From Nocardioides sp. YR527 (GTDB lineage: Bacteria > Actinomycetota > Actinomycetes > Propionibacteriales > Nocardioidaceae), in contig NZ_FNFN01000001.1 in assembly GCF_900101045.1 (NCBI RefSeq), positions 558,001-622,000 on the forward strand: a stretch of 64,000 nt of DNA, read 5' to 3'. Shown one piece after another: positions 45,468 through 53,073 of this stretch. A program made the position numbers and the translations under genes. Each line of letters starts with the position of its first letter. Within the stretch, counting starts at the first letter, position 1. The notes beneath the pieces are model-generated. The model was given only the letters and a program-made list of their open reading frames with translations, was not told the DNA's origin and made no database searches.

Positions 45468-45980
45468 TCAGCCGGCGCTGCCGACGCTCGGCGCGGTCGC
45501 CCGCGGCGCGGTGTCACGCGTCGCGATCGCTGCACCGACACCAACGATCCCGGCGCGGATCATGTCTCCGTACGCTCCTGGTGGCAGCGCCGCGGCGCGC
45601 TCATCGGCCTTGCCGATGTGCTCGGCGGCCGCGTCGAAGGCGCCCAGGCGGCGCAGGTTGTCGGCGATGTTGAGGTGCAGGCTCGGGTAGAAGCCGGCGA
45701 CCGCGAGGCCAGCGTGGTGCTCGCCGGCCCGATCGTCGGTCAGTGCGCCTGCTGCGTCGAGGGCGCGTACGTCCCAGACGAGTGCCTCGGCAGGTTCGGG
45801 GTGCAGGTCGGCGAGGTAGTGGGCGAGCGTGCACCGGTGAAGGGGATCGCCCAGTACCCCGAGGTCTTCCCAGATGGCGAGCAGCTCCTGCCGTGCTCTG
45901 GCGGTCTCGCCTTGGTGGCCGAGGGTCACGGCGGCGGTGATGGCGTCCATCGTGGGATCAACAGCAGGGGTCGCGGTCAT
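45468..45980 (-). CDS. small TPR-like protein of unknown function
   Basis: A 170-residue, probably all-helical protein. Seen: AAVTLGHQGETARARQELLA, RCTLAHYLADLHPEPAEALV, FYPSLHLNIADNLRRLGAFD and AAAEHIGKADERAAALPPGA. The repeated A-x8-L-x2-A helix pairs are of the tetratricopeptide type. No signal peptide or catalytic motif is seen. It converges with the epoxide-hydrolase-like gene (4-bp gap). Its function is unknown; a scaffold or regulator is typical of such proteins. Confidence 0.7.
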   Translation of the reverse strand: MTATPAVDPTMDAITAAVTLGHQGETARARQELLAIWEDLGVLGDPLHRCTLAHYLADLHPEPAEALVWDVRALDAAGALTDDRAGEHHAGLAVAGFYPSLHLNIADNLRRLGAFDAAAEHIGKADERAAALPPGAYGDMIRAGIVGVGAAIATRDTAPRATAPSVGSAG

Positions 45981-46071
45981 GCCTCGATGCTGGGGCTTCG
46001 ACCGACCTGAAGGTCAAGAGTTGAGTACGCGGGCTCATCACGCCACGCCGTGGTGCCGCGAGACTCGTCGC

Positions 46072-46509
46072 ATGCTCGCTTTCGACCGCCCGGCCAGTGT
46101 CCGCTGGCGCATCACGCGCGTGCCTTGGTATCCCATCACTGCGGCCCTTTCATCCGTCGTGGCTCTCCTCGCCATCGGGAAGCTGGCCGCGAACTGGCTG
46201 GATGTCTATCTCGTCTTCTTCGGCGAGCAGCCGCAGATCGAGCCCTCGAACATCACCGCCTACCGCGTCTGGGGTGCGATCACGCTCGTCGCTCTCCTGT
46301 GCGGCGTCGTCGCCCACATGCTCAACCCCGACCGCCGAATCCTCGGGACCCTCTGGCAGGTTCTGCTGGTCCTGGGCGGCGCCGCGATCCTCGTGATCTG
46401 CTACATCCCCGGCGCGGTGGACCTGCCGGCGCCGGAGCGGGAGGACGACGGCTACCGCGCCCCGCCCTGCTACTCCGGCGGCGACAACGACGAGTGTGTC
46501 GGTGGCTGA
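46072..46509 (+). CDS. small membrane protein of unknown function
   Basis: A 145-residue protein with three predicted membrane helices (about 22-41 YPITAALSSVVALLAIGKLA, 65-87 WGAITLVALLCGVVAHML and 98-115 LWQVLLVLGGAAILVICYIP). It ends in an acidic, Gly/Cys-containing tail (PPCYSGGDNDECVGG). ATG 46072 is chosen because the upstream in-frame extension overlaps the divergent gene's control region. No known family is recognised. It converges on another membrane protein gene (16-bp gap). Confidence 0.6.
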   Translation: MLAFDRPASVRWRITRVPWYPITAALSSVVALLAIGKLAANWLDVYLVFFGEQPQIEPSNITAYRVWGAITLVALLCGVVAHMLNPDRRILGTLWQVLLVLGGAAILVICYIPGAVDLPAPEREDDGYRAPPCYSGGDNDECVGG

Positions 46510-46525
46510 GCCGGCCCTCGGGTCC

Positions 46526-47236
46526 TCAGGCGTCCGCCGGCGACGAGAGCATCGTGACTTTCCTGGACGCCTGCGGCCGAGAGCCGGCCTCTGAAGCACG
46601 CCACAGCGCAGCAGCGAGCCACAAGGCAGCGACGGCGACGAGTACGCCCCAGACGATCCGCGCGGCCTGCGGGAGGAAGAACTGGGGGAGCATGGTGACC
46701 AGGAGGACGGCGAGCGGGACGGCACTCCAGCGGGACAGGGAGCCCGAGCGCCAGACCGCGATCGAGGCGAGCACGGCGGCGACCGCGACGAGCAGCAGTC
46801 CGATCGCGAAGACGGTCATCGCGGTCGGGTCGAGGCGGAAGTCGTTGCCGACGTCGGTCAGGCTGGCGTCGCCGTCGGCCACGGCACGCTCGCCGATGGC
46901 CTTGAGACCGTAGACCTCGGCGCCGTAGTAGGAGATGGTCAGTCCGGAGCCGATGTAGCCGATGACGGCAGCGAGGTGGGCGGTCCTCTCCTGAGGCGTG
47001 CCGTCGAGGAAGCCGCGGATCGCGCCATAGCCGAGCGGGATGAGGATGAGGCCGAGGATTGCGCTGATGTGCGCAATGCTCCAGCCGGCGGAGGCCCACG
47101 AAGCAGCGCCGTCGAGCGTGGTCTCGTCGGCGCGCGGGGCCGCGATCTCGTAGACGGCGAAGAGGAGACCGGCGATCGCCAGTGCGACGGCGCCCATCCG
47201 GGTTCGGTGATCGGGGGAGACATGTGGGGTGGTCAC
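46526..47236 (-). CDS. multi-pass membrane protein of unknown function
   Basis: A 236-residue protein with about seven hydrophobic segments (e.g. GAVALAIAGLLFAVYEIAA, IAHISAILGLILIPLGYGAI, AAVIGYIGSGLTISYYGA, AMTVFAIGLLLVAVAAVLAS, AVPLAVLLVTMLPQFFLP, VWGVLVAVAALWLAAALW). GTG 47236 is used, with AAGGAGCC about 5 bases upstream. A set of three GAGAGC/GCTCTC half-sites lies 25 bp upstream and is likely an operator. No family can be assigned; it resembles small DUF-type integral membrane proteins of actinobacteria. Confidence 0.68.
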   Translation of the reverse strand: MTTPHVSPDHRTRMGAVALAIAGLLFAVYEIAAPRADETTLDGAASWASAGWSIAHISAILGLILIPLGYGAIRGFLDGTPQERTAHLAAVIGYIGSGLTISYYGAEVYGLKAIGERAVADGDASLTDVGNDFRLDPTAMTVFAIGLLLVAVAAVLASIAVWRSGSLSRWSAVPLAVLLVTMLPQFFLPQAARIVWGVLVAVAALWLAAALWRASEAGSRPQASRKVTMLSSPADA

Positions 47237-47260
47237 TGGGGGCTCCTTGATGGACGCGAA

Positions 47261-47285
47261 GAGAGCAGTGCTCTCAATTGAGAGC
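47261..47285. promoter_or_regulatory. candidate operator with three half-sites
   Basis: GAGAGC-AGT-GCTCTC-AATT-GAGAGC. The right part is a perfect 16-bp palindrome (47270-47285). It lies 25 bp before the GTG start of the multi-pass membrane protein and looks like a TetR- or MarR-type site. No matching regulator is next to it. Confidence 0.6.
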
Positions 47286-47369
47286 GATGATTCCATACAT
47301 CCAACTGTGTCGCACGCGCTTTTCGCCGGCGCTCCGAAGATGCGCATCCCAGGTGGTCCTGGGGAGTCC

Positions 47370-48611
47370 CTACGTTCGTCGGGTGAAGCGGATGTCGCCG
47401 TTGGGGAGGCGTTCGTGGAGGTAGGTGGCGTCGTGGGCGCGGTGGTGGTGATGGGAGCAGAGCAGGGCGGCGTTGTCGAGGTCGGTGGCGCCGCCTTGGG
47501 CCCAGGCGATCCAGTGGTGGGCTTCGGCCCAGGTGCCGGGGATGTCGCAGCCCTCGGCTTCGCAGGTCGCTGACCGGAGCAGGAGGGCTCGGCGTTGGGC
47601 GGCGGTGAAGAAGCGTTCCTTGCGGCCGAGGTCGAGGACCTCGGAGTCGCTGCCGAGGACGGCGGGGAGGATGCCTGCGGTGCAGGCCAGCCGGCGGGCT
47701 TCGGCGGCGGTGATCGGGGTGCCGCCAACGATCTGGGCGATGCCGGCTTCTTGGCGGAGCTGGTCGAGGTCGATGGTGACGATCACGGTGGTGGCGTCCC
47801 CGCCGTGGATCGGCAGGCGGGCCGGGTCGAGGGTTTCGAGGAGTTGGCAGAACGCCCGGCCGAGGCGGCGGTCGTAGGGCAGGTACTCGCCGGTCTCGGT
47901 GCGGGTCCCGTCATCGCGCCGCGGTGAGGCGAACGCTTCCAGGTTGGTCGCCAGCCGGTCGGCGGCCGCGTCCGGGATGACCGCGGAGATCCGGGTGGTG
48001 CCGTCCCCCAGTCGCCGCATGCTCAGGCGGGTCTTGTTGTGGGCGTGGGCTTCCTCGGCCGCGAGCCGCCGGGCTTCTTCGGCTTCGGCGATCTCGGGGG
48101 CGATGACATCCAGGATCCGGCGGCCGAGGCGGCGGAGCTGGGTGGGGTCGAACCGAGTCGCGTAGGCAACCAGGGCTTCTTCGGCCTTGATCTTGATCTC
48201 GGAGTCGAGATCAGTGGGGAGGTCGTCGAGGGCATTCGCAATGACGTGGGCCTGCGCCGGGTTGCACGCGCCGATGCGCATCGCGGCCGCCACCAGTCCG
48301 TAGTTCCGGTCCAGGGCCTGGGCGAGTCGCAGGTCGGCACGGAAAGTCTCGGGGCGCTGGTGGGTGTGGTGATGCAACCACGCCGCCACATCCCGCGCCC
48401 CAGACTCGGCGACGACGTCATCGGCGGTGGCGAGCACCCGCAGTTCGAGCTCGGCCAACTGCGCCTTGGCCCGCGCGATCTCGAGCAGCGTGGCAGCCTT
48501 CTGATCGGTGGCCATGAACACCGGATTCGCCTCAGCAACCGCCTCCAGGGAAGTGGTGACCGCGACCACCGCCCCCAGCACAGGGTGTTGGGGTTGTTGC
48601 AGCATGGTCAT
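47370..48611 (-). CDS. DUF222/13E12-type HNH endonuclease-domain protein
   Basis: A 413-residue protein. The N-terminal 290 residues are a helical DUF222 domain (KAQLAELELRVLATADDVVA, DVAAWLHHHTHQRPETFRAD, IGACNPAQAHVIANALDDLP). The C-terminus carries an HNH nuclease motif, CEAEGCDIPGTWAEAHHWIA followed by GGATDLDNAALLCSHHHHRA, with Cys pairs for zinc. This is the REP13E12 family, common in many copies in mycobacteria and relatives and often suspected to be mobile. ATG 48611 is preferred (GGAGG 11 bases upstream). No inverted repeats or target-site duplications were identified around it. Confidence 0.88.
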   Translation of the reverse strand: MTMLQQPQHPVLGAVVAVTTSLEAVAEANPVFMATDQKAATLLEIARAKAQLAELELRVLATADDVVAESGARDVAAWLHHHTHQRPETFRADLRLAQALDRNYGLVAAAMRIGACNPAQAHVIANALDDLPTDLDSEIKIKAEEALVAYATRFDPTQLRRLGRRILDVIAPEIAEAEEARRLAAEEAHAHNKTRLSMRRLGDGTTRISAVIPDAAADRLATNLEAFASPRRDDGTRTETGEYLPYDRRLGRAFCQLLETLDPARLPIHGGDATTVIVTIDLDQLRQEAGIAQIVGGTPITAAEARRLACTAGILPAVLGSDSEVLDLGRKERFFTAAQRRALLLRSATCEAEGCDIPGTWAEAHHWIAWAQGGATDLDNAALLCSHHHHRAHDATYLHERLPNGDIRFTRRT

Positions 48612-49083
48612 CGAACAGGTCACCTCCCGACGTACGAACTCAAGGGTTTCTGCCCGCGCAGAATCCCGGTTGGTTCGCTGGTCTCGGAGGCCCGGCAGTA
48701 CGGGCTATTACTTACCCTCGCAGCTCAGCGTGCACGCCCCTGGTTCCCCTGGATTACCCCACACCCGTTGTTTCTCGGATGGATGGGGCACGCCTCTTTC
48801 GAGGTGGTCGGCCTTCACGTTTACGCCTGCGCCGAGCCTACCACACCAAGCAAAACTAGTGAACCCAATCAGGGACAGGTATCCCCAACCAAAGCCCAGA
48901 CCGCTGCTGGAAGTCCGCAAGACAGGTAAATGGCACCCAACCCAGACACCCTGGTTCGAAATCTCCCAACCCAGACAACGTATTGGCCCCACCCGCGCTG
49001 GAAGTCATCCCGAGACCAACGGACACACGCCCACATCCCCGCCCGAACGCGGCGAGCGAGCGACCGACCGGCACTGGCCCAAC

Positions 49084-49117
49084 GCGCTATCGCACACCAG
49101 TGTTGTCCGGCGCGATA
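49084..49117. repeat. dispersed element GCGCTATCGCACACCA, copy 2
   Basis: The 16-mer at 49084-49099 is identical to 44557-44572, followed by TCCGGCGCGATA (49106-49117), which is identical to 54179-54190. Together they suggest a 34-bp composite element with TATCGC/GCGATA ends. Confidence 0.6.
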
Positions 49118-49141
49118 CAGCACAAAACAACGCCACAAAGA

Positions 49142-49169
49142 AGGGGCCCCGGCAGCCACCAGGGCCCCT
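49142..49169 (-). terminator. terminator hairpin after fadE27
   Basis: AGGGGCCC and GGGCCCCT (49142-49149, 49162-49169) form an 8-bp stem. Read on the minus strand it is followed by TCTTT, and it lies 15 bp beyond the fadE27 stop. Confidence 0.75.
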
Positions 49170-49183
49170 CAGAAGAAAGCGGA

Positions 49184-50260
49184 TCAGGACGCGGCCAGCG
49201 ACCGCCCGATCCGCAGCGCCTGCTCCGTGGCTCCGCCGAAGACGAACTCGAACCGCTTGGCGGTCGTGAAGTAGCGATGGGCGACGCCGTCGAGGTCGAT
49301 GCCGACACCGCCGTGGATGTGGACGGTGGTGTGGGCGAGGCGGTGGGCGGCGTCGGCGGCCCAGAGCTTGGCGACTGCGACCTGGTCGTCGGCGGGGAGT
49401 CCCGAGGAGACCCGCCAGACGGCCTGCCAGAGGGTGAGCCTCTGGGCGAGTACGTCGATGAACCCGTCGGCCAGCCGCTGTGAGACGGCCTGGAAGGTGC
49501 CGATGGCGCGGCCGAACTGCTCGCGGGTCTTGGCGTAGGACGAGGTGAGCTCGAGGGCTCCTTCGGTGATGCCCAACAGCTCGGCGGCCGCAGCCACCGT
49601 CAAGAGCGAGCCGAGACGGTCGGCGGCTGCGGAGTCCCCGACCCGACGAGCGGGCGCCGAGGTGAACGAGACCAGCGCGGTGATGTCGCCGTCGCTGGTG
49701 TGCTGGGCATGGCGGTCCACGCCCTCGGCCGAGGCCTCGACCAGGAAGACGCCGACGGTGCCGTCCGGTGCCGACGCGGTCACCAGGAAGGCGTCGGCGA
49801 TCATCCCGGCTCTGACCAGCGTCTTCACGCCGGTGACCGTCTCGCCCGTGGCGACGACGGTGGGGGAGTCGGGCAGGTGGGAGTGGTCCTCGGCGACCGC
49901 GGCCGTCAGGACCCGGGAGCCGTCGGCGACGCCGGCCAGGGCGTCCGCTGCGGTCTCCGAGAGGAAGAGGCCACACGGCCCGTGCACGGCGAGCGGCACC
50001 GGAGCGACCCGGCGTCCGGCCTCGACGAGCACCCGGCACAGCTCGACGAGCCCGAGCCCGGCACCGTCCTGGGCCTCGGGCAGATGCAGCCCGAGCAGCC
50101 CGGCCTCGCCGAGAGCGGACCAGAGGGCGGCGTCGAAGCGGCCGCGGTCGCCGGCGTCCGCCTCGACCGTACGCAGTCTGTCGACGCCGGTCGCGTCGCC
50201 GATGATCTTGGCCGCGAGCTCGGCGGCGTCGTCGGATTCGGTGGTGAAGGAGAAGTCCAT
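49184..50260 (-). CDS. fadE27: acyl-CoA dehydrogenase subunit FadE27 (ChsE5-like)
   Basis: A 358-residue acyl-CoA-dehydrogenase-fold protein, shorter and more diverged than its neighbour FadE26. Seen: GEAGLLGLHLPEAQDGAGLG, LVRAGMIADAFLVTASAPDG, TREQFGRAIGTFQAVSQRL, VHIHGGVGIDLDGVAHRYFT. In the family FadE26 and FadE27 form an alpha2beta2 enzyme (ChsE4-ChsE5) that dehydrogenates long sterol side-chain CoA thioesters. It lies 74 bp after fadE26 on the same strand, with a short repeat between. Assignment rests on the pair with FadE26 and length (Rv3505 is similar). Confidence 0.87.
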   Translation of the reverse strand: MDFSFTTESDDAAELAAKIIGDATGVDRLRTVEADAGDRGRFDAALWSALGEAGLLGLHLPEAQDGAGLGLVELCRVLVEAGRRVAPVPLAVHGPCGLFLSETAADALAGVADGSRVLTAAVAEDHSHLPDSPTVVATGETVTGVKTLVRAGMIADAFLVTASAPDGTVGVFLVEASAEGVDRHAQHTSDGDITALVSFTSAPARRVGDSAAADRLGSLLTVAAAAELLGITEGALELTSSYAKTREQFGRAIGTFQAVSQRLADGFIDVLAQRLTLWQAVWRVSSGLPADDQVAVAKLWAADAAHRLAHTTVHIHGGVGIDLDGVAHRYFTTAKRFEFVFGGATEQALRIGRSLAAS

Positions 50261-50284
50261 GGTGTTCTCGCAATCGACTGTATT

Positions 50285-50326
50285 GGTCTCGACACGCTCG
50301 CTAGCGCTCGCGGCTCGACCGACGAG
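50285..50326. repeat. extragenic GGTCTCGACACGCTCGC-type element
   Basis: GGTCTCGA...TCGACC ends surround CGCTCGCTAGCGCTCGCGG in the gap between fadE26 and fadE27. The form is like the short extragenic palindromic repeats found in many copies in related actinobacteria. Only one copy is in this window. Confidence 0.45.
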
Positions 50327-50334
50327 TGGATGGG

Positions 50335-51537
50335 TCAGCGCTTGGCGGCAGGCAGGCCGAGGCCCACGTACCCGATGATGTCTCGCTGGATCTCGTTCGT
50401 GCCGCCGCCGAAGGTCATCACCAGCGAGGAGCGGTGGAACCGCTCCAGGCGGCCGGCGAGCACGGCGCCGGGGGAGTCGGCGGTGATGCCCGCGTGCGGG
50501 CCGACGATCTCCATGAGCGTCCGGTAGACCTCGGTGGCAAGCTCCGAGCCGTAGACCTTGGTTGCCGACGCCTCGGCCGGCGAGAGCGCGACCCCGTGGT
50601 CGGCGTCGGAGGCGAGCTTCCAGTTGATCAGCGAGAGCGCCTCGATGCGCGCGTGCGCTCGCCCCAGGGCCAGCTGGACCCACTCGGCGTCGATGACCCG
50701 GCTGCCGTCAGGTGCGACCGTGGTCCGCGCCCACTCCTTCACCAGCCCGAGCGAGTGGACCAGTGGCGCCGCGGAGGTGAGTGCGACCCGCTCGTGGTTG
50801 AGCTGGTTGGTCATCAGCGCCCAGCCGCCGCCCCGCGAGGAGACGAGGTTCGACGCAGGTACGCGCACGTCGGAGTAGTAGGTCGCCGAGGTGCCCACCC
50901 CGGCCACGGTCTGGATCGGCGTATAGGAGAAACCCGAGGACGACGTCGGCACCAGGATCATCGACAGCCCCTTGTGGCGCGACGCCTCCGGCTCCGTCCG
51001 GCAGGCGAGCCAGATCCAGTCCGCATACTGGATCAGCGAGGTCCACATCTTCTGGCCGTTGATGACCCACTCGCCGGTGCCCTCGTCGAGCACCGCCTTC
51101 GTCTGCAGTGAGGCGAGGTCCGTCCCCGATCCCGGCTCGGAGTAGCCGATCGAGAAGTGCAGCTCCCCGGCCAGGATCTTCGGCAGGAAGTACGCCTTCT
51201 GCTCCTCGGTCCCGAACCGCATGATCGTCGGACCGACCGTGTTGAGCGTGAGATAGGGGATCGGCACCCCGGCCACCGCGGCGGCGTCGGTGAAGATCAG
51301 CTGCTCCACCATGGAGCGGTCCTGGCCGCCGTACTCCTTCGGCCAGCCGATCCCGAGCCAGCCGTCCGCACCGATCTGCCGGATGGTCGAGAGGTAGACC
51401 TCCTTGTCGGCCTCGTCTCCGAACTCGCCCGATGCCCGCGCGAGCGCAGCACGGCGCTCAGGCGTGACCAACTGGGCGAAGTAGGAGTTGAGCTCTGAGC
51501 GAAGTTGCTCCTGGGCGGGTGTCAAGGCCACATGCAT
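50335..51537 (-). CDS. fadE26: acyl-CoA dehydrogenase subunit FadE26 (ChsE4-like)
   Basis: A 400-residue acyl-CoA dehydrogenase, equal in length to Rv3504. Seen: QLRSELNSYFAQLVTPERRA, GIGWPKEYGGQDRSMVEQLI, LHFSIGYSEPGSGTDLASLQ, NGQKMWTSLIQYADWIWLA and TFGGGTNEIQRDIIGYVGLG. These match what I recall of FadE26, partner of FadE27. Role: first step of beta-oxidation of the sterol side chain. The start is 10 bp from a KstR box shared with kshA; TAGTTT 6 bases before the ATG suggests a leaderless message. Confidence 0.92.
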   Translation of the reverse strand: MHVALTPAQEQLRSELNSYFAQLVTPERRAALARASGEFGDEADKEVYLSTIRQIGADGWLGIGWPKEYGGQDRSMVEQLIFTDAAAVAGVPIPYLTLNTVGPTIMRFGTEEQKAYFLPKILAGELHFSIGYSEPGSGTDLASLQTKAVLDEGTGEWVINGQKMWTSLIQYADWIWLACRTEPEASRHKGLSMILVPTSSSGFSYTPIQTVAGVGTSATYYSDVRVPASNLVSSRGGGWALMTNQLNHERVALTSAAPLVHSLGLVKEWARTTVAPDGSRVIDAEWVQLALGRAHARIEALSLINWKLASDADHGVALSPAEASATKVYGSELATEVYRTLMEIVGPHAGITADSPGAVLAGRLERFHRSSLVMTFGGGTNEIQRDIIGYVGLGLPAAKR

Positions 51538-51547
51538 GTGATAAAAC

Positions 51548-51561
51548 TAGAACAGGTTCTA
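51548..51561. promoter_or_regulatory. KstR operator, shared by fadE26 and kshA
   Basis: TAGAACAGGTTCTA fits TnnAACnnGTTnnA. It lies 10 bp from fadE26 (minus) and 37 bp from kshA (plus). On the minus strand its edge gives TAGTTT as a -10. Confidence 0.86.
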
Positions 51562-51598
51562 CGTTTTGAACAGACTCAGACCAGCGGAAGGTACGACG

Positions 51599-52768
51599 AT
51601 GGCCGACCCCACCACCCAGACCCGCACGCTCGACCACGGCTCCCAGCCGGAGCGCTTCGCGCGCGGTTGGCACTGCCTGGGCCTGGCCAGCGACTTCAGG
51701 GACGGCAAGCCCCACGCCGTCGAGGCGTTCGGCGGCAAGCTGGTCGTCTGGGAGAACTCCAAGGGCGAGCTGGGCGTGCTCGACGGCTACTGCCGCCACA
51801 TGGGCGGCGATCTGACCCAGGGCACCGTGAAGGGCGACGAGGTCGGCTGCCCGTTCCACGACTGGCGCTGGGGTGCCGACGGCCGCTGCAAGCAGATCCC
51901 CTACGCCCGCCGCGTCCCGCTGCGCGCCCGCACCAAGGCGTACGAGACCGTCATCCGCAACGACTCGCTGCTGATCTGGCACGACCCCGAGGGCTCGAAG
52001 GCCGACCACGACATCCTGCCGCCGGAGCTGCCCGACGTCAGCAACCGCGAGGTCTACACCGACTGGATCTGGAACACGGTCCCGATCAAGGGCAGCCACT
52101 GCCGTGAGCTGATCGACAATGTGGTCGACATGGCGCACTTCTACTACGTGCACTTCGCGTTCCCGACCGACTTCCGCAACGTGTTCGAGGACCACACCGC
52201 GACGCAGTACATGGCGTCCAAGGGGCGTCCCGACGTCGCCGGCGGCTACGGCGATGCCGACATGTTCCTGAAGTCCGAGGCGACCTACTACGGCCCGGCG
52301 TACATGATCAACTGGCTCGAGGTCGACTACAAGGGCTTCGTGACCGAGGTGATCCTGATCAACTGCCACATCCCGACCGGCCCGGACTCGTTCCTGCTGC
52401 AGTACGGCATCACCGTCAAGAAGCCCGAGGGCCTCGACGACAAGACCGCCAACTTCATCGGCAAGAAGTACGCCGACATGTTCGGTGACGGGTTCCTCCA
52501 GGACGTGGCGATCTGGGAGAACAAGGCTCCCGTGCAGAACCCGTTGCTCTGCGAAGAGGATGGCCCGGTCTACCAGCTGCGTCGCTGGTACGAGCAGTTC
52601 TACGTCGACGTCGCCGACATCGAGCCGGAGATGCGTGCCCGCTTCGAGTTCGAGGTCGACACCACCAAGGCCAACGAGTTCTGGCACGAGGAGGTCGCTG
52701 AGAACCTGCGCCGGATCGAGGCGGAAAAGGCCGAGAGTCCTGAGTCGAGCGACGCAGGGGTCAGTTGA
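51599..52768 (+). CDS. kshA: 3-ketosteroid 9alpha-hydroxylase oxygenase KshA
   Basis: A 389-residue Rieske non-heme iron oxygenase. With KshB it hydroxylates C9 of 3-ketosteroids, which together with KstD causes opening of ring B. The Rieske motif is Cys65-x-His67-x16-Cys84-x2-His87 (CRHMGG...CPFHDW). The mononuclear iron site is in DNVVDMAHFYYVH (Asp177, His180, His185). ATG 51599 has GGAAGG 7 bases upstream. It overlaps by one base a small Cys-rich gene, which in turn overlaps kshB. Length agrees with KshA (about 385 aa). Confidence 0.95.
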   Translation: MADPTTQTRTLDHGSQPERFARGWHCLGLASDFRDGKPHAVEAFGGKLVVWENSKGELGVLDGYCRHMGGDLTQGTVKGDEVGCPFHDWRWGADGRCKQIPYARRVPLRARTKAYETVIRNDSLLIWHDPEGSKADHDILPPELPDVSNREVYTDWIWNTVPIKGSHCRELIDNVVDMAHFYYVHFAFPTDFRNVFEDHTATQYMASKGRPDVAGGYGDADMFLKSEATYYGPAYMINWLEVDYKGFVTEVILINCHIPTGPDSFLLQYGITVKKPEGLDDKTANFIGKKYADMFGDGFLQDVAIWENKAPVQNPLLCEEDGPVYQLRRWYEQFYVDVADIEPEMRARFEFEVDTTKANEFWHEEVAENLRRIEAEKAESPESSDAGVS

Positions 52769-53073
52769 TGGCCTCGTTCGTCCCGACATCGCAGGACACC
52801 ATCGAGGACCAGCGGCTCTACACCCAGGCCCGCCTGGTCGAGGTGGAGTGCCTCGACTGCCTCGCCTGCGTCGGGGTGAAGAAGAACAGCGAGCACCAGA
52901 CCTCCGTCCAGTGGACGGCCGAGGCGCAGGCCCAGTGTCCGGATCTCGTACGCCGCAAGGCCGCCGCCAACGGCGAGCGGCTCGTCCACGCCCGCTGCCC
53001 TCGTCTGGCAGCCTCCATCGAAGCAGCCGTCGCCGACGGCCGGATCCAGATCGGAGCCGAAGATGGCTACTGA
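52768..53073 (+). CDS. small cysteine-motif protein between kshA and kshB
   Basis: A 101-residue cytosolic protein, not recognised. It has Cys28-x2-Cys31-x2-Cys34 (CLDCLACVGVKKNSEHQTS) and further Cys57 and Cys77. The C-x2-C-x2-C run recalls ferredoxin or zinc-binding motifs, but the usual fourth partner spacing and following Pro are missing. The start overlaps the kshA stop (TGATG) and the stop overlaps the kshB start by 11 bases, so it is fully inside the hydroxylase operon. It may be an assembly factor, iron-sulphur or zinc chaperone, or accessory electron carrier for KshAB. Function is unknown. Confidence 0.8.
   Translation: MASFVPTSQDTIEDQRLYTQARLVEVECLDCLACVGVKKNSEHQTSVQWTAEAQAQCPDLVRRKAAANGERLVHARCPRLAASIEAAVADGRIQIGAEDGY

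Larger units (their letters stand above)
48612..49183. other. 572-bp stretch without a convincing gene
   Basis: This gap is less GC-rich than its surroundings and has no reading frame with actinobacterial codon preference. It holds one copy of the GCGCTATCGCACACCA element (49084-49117) and the terminator hairpin of the fadE27 gene. The upstream region of the HNH gene lies at its left end. Otherwise nothing is recognised. Confidence 0.6.

Noticed and set aside
47370..48611. The HNH/DUF222 gene as part of an intact mobile element
   Set aside because: No terminal inverted repeats, target duplications or transposase/integrase genes were found around it.
48945..48985. GGTTCGAAATC motif resembling a tRNA T-arm in the gap after the HNH gene
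   Set aside because: No matching acceptor, anticodon or D-arm pairing can be drawn around it on either strand.
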